DNA of 11,695 nucleotides, taken from NCBI GenBank assembly GCA_963640395.1, contig CAVHZH010000074.1, forward strand, positions 1 through 11,695, given 5' to 3'. The stretch is from W0P33-017 sp963640395 (GTDB lineage Bacteria > Bacillota > Clostridia > Lachnospirales > Lachnospiraceae). Shown one piece after another: positions 1 to 5,782 of the stretch. The translations under genes were made by a program, and so were the position numbers. Below the pieces are notes generated by a model. The model had not been told where the DNA came from, did not search any database, and saw nothing but the letters and a program-made list of their open reading frames with translations. The stretch's first letter is position 1. Each line of letters opens with the position of its first letter.

Positions 1-16
1 GCGATCCGCCGGAGGC

Positions 17-55
17 TGCTAAGGAAATGCTGATTAAATCAGCATTTCCTTAGCA
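17..55. repeat. Perfect 18-bp inverted repeat (dispersed palindrome, copy 1)
   Basis: Arms TGCTAAGGAAATGCTGAT (17-34) and its exact reverse complement (38-55) flank a TAA spacer, giving a perfect 18-bp stem. A near-copy lies at 4731-4766, inside the transporter operon. That makes a dispersed intergenic repeat more likely than a gene-specific operator. There is no T-run after the stem on the plus strand, so it is not a standard intrinsic terminator for plus-strand transcription. It sits 48 bp upstream of the Rrf2 start and could still affect that gene. Confidence 0.85.
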
Positions 56-102
56 CAGGATCAAAAGACAGGCATTTAGACAGGAAAGGGGATCTATTTA
101 TC

Positions 103-537
103 ATGCGTATTACAAAAAAAGGGCAGTATGCATTGTTTTTTATGATTGATCTGGCACTTCATGAGGGCGAGACTATAACGGTAAAGCAGGTCGCCAAAGC
201 CTATGATCTGTCGGAAAAATATCTCGAGCAGGTCGCCGCAAAGCTGCGTCAGGCAGGAGCGGTGAAGGTCATCCGCGGCAGCCACGGCGGTTACTATCTG
301 GCAAAGGATGGGAAGGATTATACGGTCGGTGAGATCTTAGACATGGTCGAAGGACAAAAAAATGCCGTGGAGATCAATCTGGATCAGACGAGTGAGAGCA
401 ATAAAGCGATGACCATCGTGATTCAGGATCTCGGACAGGCGGTTGACAGTGCGGTCGATCATGTGTTAGACGGCATGACGCTGACAGATATGGTTCGTGT
501 GTATAACGAACAGGAAACGTTTTCCTATGTGATCTGA
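103..537 (+). CDS. Rrf2 family winged-helix transcriptional regulator, cysteine-free
   Basis: A 144-residue protein of usual Rrf2 length. It begins MRITKKGQYAL, the characteristic first helix of the family. A helix-turn-helix follows at about residues 27-50 (TVKQVAKAYDLSEKYLEQV), then the wing with the RGSHGGYYLAK signature at 58-68. The C-terminal dimerisation helix spans about 100-128. Rrf2 proteins such as IscR and NsrR use three cysteines near residues 90-105 to hold an iron-sulfur cluster. This protein contains no cysteine at all, so a cluster-based sensor is excluded; the cysteine-metabolism regulator CymR is a known cluster-free member. An AAAGGGGAT sequence about ten bases upstream is the probable ribosome binding site. 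The target and ligand cannot be deduced. The convergent gene on its 3' side belongs to the sugar locus, and nothing links the regulator to it. Confidence 0.9.
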   Translation: MRITKKGQYALFFMIDLALHEGETITVKQVAKAYDLSEKYLEQVAAKLRQAGAVKVIRGSHGGYYLAKDGKDYTVGEILDMVEGQKNAVEINLDQTSESNKAMTIVIQDLGQAVDSAVDHVLDGMTLTDMVRVYNEQETFSYVI

Positions 538-561
538 TATTTATAGGTGATAAGATACAGA

Positions 562-599
562 ATAAAAATGGCTGCAAATCCACATCCTGGTTTGCAGCC
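562..599 (-). terminator. Intrinsic terminator of the isomerase-like gene
   Basis: GGCTGCAAA (570-578) pairs perfectly with TTTGCAGCC (591-599), with three more inner pairs (CCA/TGG) past a one-base bulge. On the minus strand the stem is followed by ATTTTTATT, the T-run of a classic terminator, 17 bp past the stop of the 616-1443 gene. On the plus strand the stem has no T-run, so it can serve the Rrf2 gene only weakly, as a convergent barrier. Confidence 0.8.
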
Positions 600-615
600 C
601 TGTGATTAGTTACAG

Positions 616-1443
616 CTATTCACAACCAAAAGAGTCTTTTAAGGTATTACAATCTGTTTTACACAGCTCCATGAAATCCTGCTGTATGTTCATAGGCGGC
701 AGATAATAATAATTTTCACTCAAGATCCACCCTGTATAGTGGATTTCTTTTATCACATCAACTGACTGCTGATATTGTGCATCTCCTTGTCCCAGCAGTA
801 CACATCCCCTCTCTTTAGAAGAAAATAAACCGGAAATACTGTCCTTCATGTGAAAATGGCTGATCTTATCCCTGCCAAACAGGTGAACCTGACTGATCGG
901 GTCGCCTGTTTGGAAACGTAATGGATTGAGCATATCCATGCAGACCTTGAAATCAGGAGAAACAGAATCCAGAAGCTGGGAAAACTGTTCCCACGGAAGC
1001 GCACATTCAATGGCAAGCTCCACATGAAAGTATCTGGCAATCTCAAGTGCATACTCCAGATGTGAGATCGCATTTTTCAGTGCATCCTCATTCGGAAAGT
1101 CTAAGGTAATCACTAAAGTGGACACACCCAGTGAATGACAGGCAAAAATTCCATTTTTCAGGCATTCCCGCGCTTGCTCCCCCTGCAAGGTGCAGGATGA
1201 GTAATTGATGAGTCCCTCGGCGAGAAGCTCGCCAAGATTGATCGAGTGCAGCTTTATATGGTGTTTCCGTGCAGCCTTTAAATAGGAATCCTGCACAAGC
1301 TTATGATTCAGTGGGAATCCCTTTCTGCGACCACCGGCTTCGCCTAGCTGGATGCCCTCAAATCCGGCTTTTGCGGCACATTTGATAGCGAGGAGTCCAT
1401 CTACAGGGAGTGCCCATTCGCAGATACCAATATGATACTTCAT
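616..1443 (-). CDS. Sugar phosphate isomerase/epimerase-like TIM-barrel protein (AP endonuclease 2 family)
   Basis: A 275-residue protein of the xylose isomerase-like TIM-barrel superfamily, which includes IolE, tagatose/psicose 3-epimerases and hydroxypyruvate isomerase. The usual divalent-metal ligand set is visible: E146 in LAIECAL, D170 with N173 in CMDMLNP, a histidine in SHFHMKD (H196 or H198) and E243 in ILSENYYY. The N-terminal strand is YHIGICEWALP. The start at 1443 is chosen because AAAAGGAGG lies seven bases upstream; an upstream in-frame ATG at 1497 lacks such a site and falls inside the promoter. It is transcribed divergently from the transporter operon across a 158-bp region with back-to-back promoters, which suggests shared control and a role in metabolising the imported compound. 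The exact substrate, and whether it is an isomerase, epimerase or dehydratase, cannot be decided from sequence. Confidence 0.82.
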   Translation of the reverse strand: MKYHIGICEWALPVDGLLAIKCAAKAGFEGIQLGEAGGRRKGFPLNHKLVQDSYLKAARKHHIKLHSINLGELLAEGLINYSSCTLQGEQARECLKNGIFACHSLGVSTLVITLDFPNEDALKNAISHLEYALEIARYFHVELAIECALPWEQFSQLLDSVSPDFKVCMDMLNPLRFQTGDPISQVHLFGRDKISHFHMKDSISGLFSSKERGCVLLGQGDAQYQQSVDVIKEIHYTGWILSENYYYLPPMNIQQDFMELCKTDCNTLKDSFGCE

Positions 1444-1468
1444 AATCGTCCTCCTTTTGTATAGACAA

Positions 1469-1497
1469 AATATAATACAAAAAAGATACATTGTCAA
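1469..1497 (-). promoter_or_regulatory. Sigma-A-type promoter of the isomerase-like gene
   Basis: On the minus strand a consensus TTGACA (complement of 1492-1497) is followed after exactly 17 bp by TATATT (complement of 1469-1474), about 25 bp upstream of the start codon. The spacer contains one copy of the 14-bp direct repeat that also occurs at 1533-1546. TTGTAT at 1457-1462 and ATACAA at 1475-1480 flank the -10 box as an inverted pair. Confidence 0.8.
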
Positions 1498-1546
1498 TAT
1501 AGTTTATAGTACAATTATATTTAACAATGTTGACAAAAAAGATACA
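1477..1546. promoter_or_regulatory. Candidate operator: two copies of a 14-bp direct repeat
   Basis: ACAAAAAAGATACA occurs perfectly at 1477-1490 and 1533-1546, 56 bp apart. One copy lies in the -35/-10 spacer of each divergent promoter. Related versions occur at the 9.3-9.4 kb divergent region. A repressor bound at both sites would block both transcripts. The GntR/HutC regulator at 10650-11405 is the obvious candidate, but this is inferred from position only. Confidence 0.5.
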
Positions 1547-1558
1547 ATATGTTACGAT
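1530..1558 (+). promoter_or_regulatory. Sigma-A-type promoter of the catabolism/transport operon
   Basis: TTGACA at 1530-1535, a 17-bp spacer and TACGAT at 1553-1558, 43 bp upstream of the ATG at 1602. The -35 is perfect; the -10 matches TATAAT at the key TA...AT positions. The spacer carries the second copy of the 14-bp repeat. Confidence 0.75.
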
Positions 1559-1601
1559 AATTTCAACAAATTGTAGGGTCTATATGATTATGGAGGTAAA
1601 A

Positions 1602-2573
1602 ATGAAAGAAATCAATAGTGTAATGGGTAAAATCAGTACAGATCAGTTGGGATTTACATTGATGCATGAGCATCTGGGAACCGTTGACGCAAATGCATGG
1701 AAGGCGTTTCCGGACTGGTTAAACCGGGAGCAGTTTATCGACTATGCGGTCGGACAGTATAAGAAAGCAAAGGACAGAGGGGTAGACACGATTGTAGATG
1801 TAACGCCGTTAGATCTCGGCAGGGATATTCATATGATACAGGAGGTATCAGAAAAGTCGGGCGTACAGGTCATTGCATGTACCGGTATTTATGGAAATGA
1901 TTACGGTTGGCATCTGTACAAGGATCCCGATTATATCGCATCCTTATTTATCAGGGAGGCAGAAAAAGGGATTGAGGGAACGGACATTAAGGCAGGCGTC
2001 ATCAAATGTGCGACCCATAAAGACCAGATTGACAAAAATGATGAAAGAATGTTAAAAATTATAGCAAAGGTTCATAGGGAAACAGGACTTCCCATCATTA
2101 CGCATTCGATCGGACATTCAGGCTATGCACAGCAGGATATTTTCGAGGCTGAGGGCGTGGATTTAGAAAAGGTAGTCATCGGACATCTGGGCGATCTGGA
2201 TGATGTCGATTACATCGAAAAGGTGGCAAAGCGCGGCAGCTATATCGGACTGGATCGTTTCAGCATCGATACGATCATGCCGTTAAAGACGAGAGTAAAG
2301 GTCATGAAGGAGCTGTGCGACAGGGGCTACAGGGATCAGATCGTGGTCAGCCATGACTGCATGTGCTTCATGGATGGCAGGGACAGCCTGAATATCTTCG
2401 GATGCACTTGGGATGATTTTATCAAAGAGAATCATGACGATATGGAATATCAGTATACCTATGTATTCGATTATATATGGCCTGAAATGGAAAAGAACGA
2501 CATGACAAAGGAAGATTTTGAGCAGTTTATGGTCAAGACACCGAAGGCATTTTTTGAAAAGACTGGGAGGTAG
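1602..2573 (+). CDS. Phosphotriesterase-family metallohydrolase (probable lactonase)
   Basis: A 323-residue binuclear-metal hydrolase of the amidohydrolase superfamily, COG1735 type. All expected metal ligands are visible: H22 and H24 in LMHEHL, the carbamylatable lysine K135 in AGVIKCAT, H168 in IITHS, H195 in IGHLGD and D252 in VVSHD. The lysine at the bridging position is the phosphotriesterase type, not the glutamate found in E. coli Php. Characterised relatives hydrolyse phosphotriesters, acyl-homoserine lactones or sugar(-phosphate) lactones. With sugar oxidoreductases and a sugar importer beside it, lactone hydrolysis is the favoured guess. The start at 1602 follows TGGAGGT at a proper distance; earlier in-frame starts at 1527 and 1584 would run through the promoter or lack a binding site. 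It is the first gene of a six-gene operon, with only 3 bp before the next start. Confidence 0.88.
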   Translation: MKEINSVMGKISTDQLGFTLMHEHLGTVDANAWKAFPDWLNREQFIDYAVGQYKKAKDRGVDTIVDVTPLDLGRDIHMIQEVSEKSGVQVIACTGIYGNDYGWHLYKDPDYIASLFIREAEKGIEGTDIKAGVIKCATHKDQIDKNDERMLKIIAKVHRETGLPIITHSIGHSGYAQQDIFEAEGVDLEKVVIGHLGDLDDVDYIEKVAKRGSYIGLDRFSIDTIMPLKTRVKVMKELCDRGYRDQIVVSHDCMCFMDGRDSLNIFGCTWDDFIKENHDDMEYQYTYVFDYIWPEMEKNDMTKEDFEQFMVKTPKAFFEKTGR

Positions 2574-2576
2574 ACC

Positions 2577-3608
2577 ATGAAAGCGTTAGTATATGAGAAA
2601 CCGGGGCGTGCAAATGCTTCGATCAAGGAAATCGCCGTGCCGGAGTGCGGCGACGATCAGGTAAGGATCAGGGTCAAAGCCTGCGGCATCTGCAAGCCGG
2701 CAGAATTATCACATGACAACAACGGATCGGTGCTTGGAAAATATCCGGCGACTCCGGGACATGAGCTGTCCGGTGTGGTGGAAACCGTTGGTAAAAATGT
2801 AAAAACAATCAAAATTGGCGACCGGGTAACGGTAGACAATGGTGTGCCGTGCGGCAAGTGTTATTTTTGTAAAACAGGAAAGCCATATTTTTGCGAGAAT
2901 TTCGGATCGATGGGACACAATCTGCAGGGCGCGATGGCAGAATTTTTAGTTGCCGATGAGACAAAGGTATATCAGCTTCCGGAAAATGTTTCTTATGATG
3001 AAGGTGCGCTCAGCGAGCTGATCGGCTGCTGTCTGCGGGCGGTAGAGAGAAGTAAGGCAGGCTGCGGTGACAAGGTGCTTGTCATCGGTGCAGGGGCAAG
3101 CGGCATCATATTGACGCAATTGTATCTTGCTATTGGTACTACAAATGTGGTAGTACTAGACTATGTGGAATCCAAGCTTGATATTCTGCGGGGCAAGGGC
3201 GCTGACGGCTATCAGTTAAAGCGTGGCGAGGAAGATGCGGTTCTCGAAAAGATAGCAGCAGACTATCCGCATGGATTTGATATTGTAGTAGATGCCTGTG
3301 GATTTACCTTTTTCGCGGAACAGGTACTCAGACAGCTATTGAAAAAGGGCGGAACCTATGTAGGCTATTCCTTTCCAAAGGATAAGGCAGTGTTTGAATT
3401 GCCTACGGCAGATTTTATCGTAAATGAGTGGACGTATGTAGGTTCTACCTTTAACAGCGAATTTGAAAAATGTCTGGAATTGATCTCAGCGGGAAAGATC
3501 GACTGTGACTGCCTGATCACCGGACATTATGATCTGGAGCACTATTTTGATGCACTGGATGAAAATGTGAAAAATGAGCATTCCATCAAGGTCATCATCC
3601 ACCCGTAA
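2577..3608 (+). CDS. Zinc-dependent medium-chain alcohol/polyol dehydrogenase
   Basis: A 343-residue MDR-superfamily protein of the sorbitol/threonine dehydrogenase type. The GroES-like domain holds catalytic zinc ligands C39 and H62 (in GHE), with E147 as the likely third. The structural zinc site is complete: C92, C95, C98 and C106. The Rossmann fold spans about 165-290 with G171-x-G173-x-x-G176. D195 at the end of the second strand predicts NAD preference. After C39 the usual C-G-(S/T)-D is replaced by C-K-P-A, so the Ser/Thr of the usual proton relay is missing (P41). The gene probably oxidises a hydroxyl of the imported compound or reduces its ketone. GGGAGG lies just upstream of the ATG, overlapping the end of the preceding gene, so the two are probably translationally linked. 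The substrate is unknown. Confidence 0.9.
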   Translation: MKALVYEKPGRANASIKEIAVPECGDDQVRIRVKACGICKPAELSHDNNGSVLGKYPATPGHELSGVVETVGKNVKTIKIGDRVTVDNGVPCGKCYFCKTGKPYFCENFGSMGHNLQGAMAEFLVADETKVYQLPENVSYDEGALSELIGCCLRAVERSKAGCGDKVLVIGAGASGIILTQLYLAIGTTNVVVLDYVESKLDILRGKGADGYQLKRGEEDAVLEKIAADYPHGFDIVVDACGFTFFAEQVLRQLLKKGGTYVGYSFPKDKAVFELPTADFIVNEWTYVGSTFNSEFEKCLELISAGKIDCDCLITGHYDLEHYFDALDENVKNEHSIKVIIHP

Positions 3609-3624
3609 GGAGGTGTGGTAACAA

Positions 3625-4734
3625 ATGAAAAAGAAATTAAGTATACTGATGACAGCCGCCATGCTCAGTCTGTGCATGACAGGCTGTTCGGGGCTGATCG
3701 AGGTTCCGGAGGAATTGCAGGACAAAACCGAGACGACCTCCGGCACAAGCGAGGAGCTAGAGTTTCAGGGACCTGACGAGAAAGCGACTGCACCCCATGG
3801 AATTAAGGTCGCGTTAGTTCCGGCACAGGCATCGCTCTCAGGCTGTATCGTTCCCTGTGAAACGATTGAGAAAATCGGAGAGCGGTATGACTGGAAGATC
3901 CAGATGTTTGATGGCAAGGGAACACCGGACGAAGAAAACACGGCGATCATGAACGCGATTTCATGGGAAGCAGATATTATTATTACGATTTCCCTCGATG
4001 CCAGAAGCGTACAGCAGGGCATTCAGGCGGCGAATCAGGCAGGTATTCCCATCGTGAGCGGCTCCAATGGAACGGATGACCCGAATCCGAGGCTCAATCT
4101 CGAGGACGAAGGACTGGTGGATTTCCTGTATGATGTAGGTCCCGATTATAAAGGTCTGGGAGAAGCGATGGCAGACTGGATGAAGGAGAATAGTGAAGGC
4201 GGCAAGGTGGTCATTTACAGTTGTCCCGGCTCATTTTCCGTCGAGTGTTTTGAAGATGGTTTGTTAGCGGGGCTGGATGAAAATGGCTTAGATTACGACA
4301 AGGAGCTTCAAAAATTCACCTTTGAACAGATGGGCGATGAGCTGAACCGTATGGTGATCGGCTATATCACGGCGAATCCCGAGACAGAATATGTATTTCT
4401 TCCCTTTGATCCGGCAGCAGTCAGTGTGACAGAGGCGCTGGAAAGCGCTGGTATCACAGACGTAAAGGTTTGCGGTGTATTAGGAAATGAAGAAATGATC
4501 TCGCTGATCCGGCAGGGCACGGTAGCAGCAGCCACGGCAGCTTATGATAATGTATATTTGGGCTTTGCGACGGCAGATCAGGCAATCCGGGTTCTGAATG
4601 GACAGGAGCTGGCTGAGCCGAGAGGGGAAAATCTCCCGTATGCGATCGTAGACGCGACAAATCTGCCGGAGGAAGGCTTGGCATGGAGTCCGAACATGGA
4701 CTATGAATCAAAATATTATGAGCTCTGGGACTAA
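3625..4734 (+). CDS. Sugar ABC transporter substrate-binding lipoprotein (RbsB-like)
   Basis: A 369-residue extracellular binding protein. A lipoprotein signal (MKKK, hydrophobic core, then CMTGC) places the lipidated cysteine at C21. A short acidic, Ser/Thr-rich tether (about 22-58) leads to a two-lobe type I periplasmic-binding-protein fold. The first lobe starts KVALVPAQA at about 61-68. Family landmarks are ADIIITISLDA (116-126, the usual two-lobe binding-protein start of helix), GIPIVSGSNG (140-149), GGKVVIYSC (192-200) and YVFLPFDPAAVSVTEALESAG (256-276), equivalent to the vF..ND..A.GA..AL..AG stretch of RbsB. It should capture the substrate and deliver it to the two permeases encoded next. 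AAGGAGGTG overlaps the preceding stop and sets the start at 3625. Immediately after the stop, and including it, lies a palindrome that may protect this transcript end. The ligand cannot be told from sequence. Confidence 0.9.
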   Translation: MKKKLSILMTAAMLSLCMTGCSGLIEVPEELQDKTETTSGTSEELEFQGPDEKATAPHGIKVALVPAQASLSGCIVPCETIEKIGERYDWKIQMFDGKGTPDEENTAIMNAISWEADIIITISLDARSVQQGIQAANQAGIPIVSGSNGTDDPNPRLNLEDEGLVDFLYDVGPDYKGLGEAMADWMKENSEGGKVVIYSCPGSFSVECFEDGLLAGLDENGLDYDKELQKFTFEQMGDELNRMVIGYITANPETEYVFLPFDPAAVSVTEALESAGITDVKVCGVLGNEEMISLIRQGTVAAATAAYDNVYLGFATADQAIRVLNGQELAEPRGENLPYAIVDATNLPEEGLAWSPNMDYESKYYELWD

Positions 4735-4766
4735 GGAAACGCTGATTAAATCAGCATTTCCCTAAG
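4731..4766. repeat. Intra-operon palindrome (dispersed repeat, copy 2)
   Basis: This is an imperfect version of the 17-55 palindrome. CTAAGGAAACGCTGAT (4731-4746), TAA, and a right arm at 4750-4766 differ from copy 1 by a T-to-C change and an inserted C. The stem keeps 12 consecutive positions with one C-A mismatch. It contains the TAA stop of the binding-protein gene and lies in the 64-bp gap before the first permease. With no T-run after it, it looks more like an mRNA-stabilising or partially attenuating hairpin than a terminator. Confidence 0.8.
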
Positions 4767-4798
4767 CAATAGGAAGTATGGATATGAGGTAGGTTGAT

Positions 4799-5761
4799 AT
4801 GGAAAAATCAGTCATTCGGAATGGAAAAAATACCTTTTTAGAAAAATATGGAATGATAGGGATTCTGGCGATCATTATCCTTACCTTTAGCATCATGTCT
4901 AAGTCCTTTTTGACAGTGCAGAATTTCAGTAATGTATTTATGAATGAAACAGTGATCGGTTGTCTGGCATTAGGGTGTTTTTTTATATTGATCGTGGATG
5001 AGTTCGACTTATCATTGGGCTACATTTTATGTTTTTGTATGGTTCTCGGCGCTTATTGCGCCGGGAAGGGCTGCCCGGGCAGCGCGGTGGTTGTCATCAT
5101 GATAGCTGCGGGCGGTATTTGCGGGCTGGTCAATGGACTGATCGTAACGAAGCTCCATATCAATTCATTTATTGTGACAATGAGCGTCGGACTGACATTA
5201 TCCGGCATTGCGCAGGCGATTTCCGGCGGCGGAATCTTAAACAGCAATATTCCGCAGACACTGCAGGCGTTTGCGAGAGGAAAGGTCGCCTATATCGGCT
5301 ACAGTGTGATCCTTTTTCTGGTATTATGTGCGGTGCTCTATTATATTTTGAATTTTACACACTTCGGAAGGCAGCTTTACGCAGTAGGAATATCCAAAAA
5401 GGTGGCAATGTTTGCAGGCATTCAGGTGGACAAAATCAGGATTCTGGCATTTGCGTTAGCCGGGTTATTTTCCGGGATCGCAGCGGTGCTCATGCTGGGA
5501 CAGGTCGGCGCAGCGAGCTCGGCATATGGAACCTCACTGCTGTTGCCTGCATATTCGATCGTTTTTTTGAGCAAGGCATCCTTTTCACCGGGAAGGCTGA
5601 ATGTGCCCGGGATGATCGTAGGTCTGCTGCTCTGTGCACTGGGAGAAAATGGCATAGAGATCGCGGGCGCACCGGTCTGGGGCAGCTATGTGTTTCAGGG
5701 AACGGTATTGATCATCTCAATCTGGCTTTCGATTGTTTTGACAGAAAAGGTGAAAAAGTAA
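4799..5761 (+). CDS. Sugar ABC transporter permease 1 (RbsC-like)
   Basis: A 320-residue, highly hydrophobic protein of the branched-chain/ribose permease family, with about nine to ten membrane segments. The first runs at about 20-34. Family landmarks are EFDLSLGY (68-75, the position of GGIDLSVG in RbsC), GLVNG (109-113), GRQLYAVG (190-197) with AGI soon after (the cytoplasmic coupling region that contacts the ATPase), and FLSKASFSPGR (256-266). The start at 4799 follows a weak GAGG nine bases upstream; the in-frame ATG at 4778 is cut off by a TAG. A weak site after the hairpin agrees with lower expression than the binding protein. It resembles the second permease at 7333 in layout and in the EFD-SLGY motif but differs widely elsewhere, so the pair probably forms a heterodimeric channel. 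Confidence 0.92.
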   Translation: MEKSVIRNGKNTFLEKYGMIGILAIIILTFSIMSKSFLTVQNFSNVFMNETVIGCLALGCFFILIVDEFDLSLGYILCFCMVLGAYCAGKGCPGSAVVVIMIAAGGICGLVNGLIVTKLHINSFIVTMSVGLTLSGIAQAISGGGILNSNIPQTLQAFARGKVAYIGYSVILFLVLCAVLYYILNFTHFGRQLYAVGISKKVAMFAGIQVDKIRILAFALAGLFSGIAAVLMLGQVGAASSAYGTSLLLPAYSIVFLSKASFSPGRLNVPGMIVGLLLCALGENGIEIAGAPVWGSYVFQGTVLIISIWLSIVLTEKVKK

Positions 5762-5782
5762 AGGATAAAGGGAGGTGTCGTG

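Noticed and set aside
1..20. CCGGAGG at the window start as part of the GC-rich repeat found at the other end
   Set aside because: Only about seven bases match the reverse complement of the 11490-11503 module, too few to call a copy.
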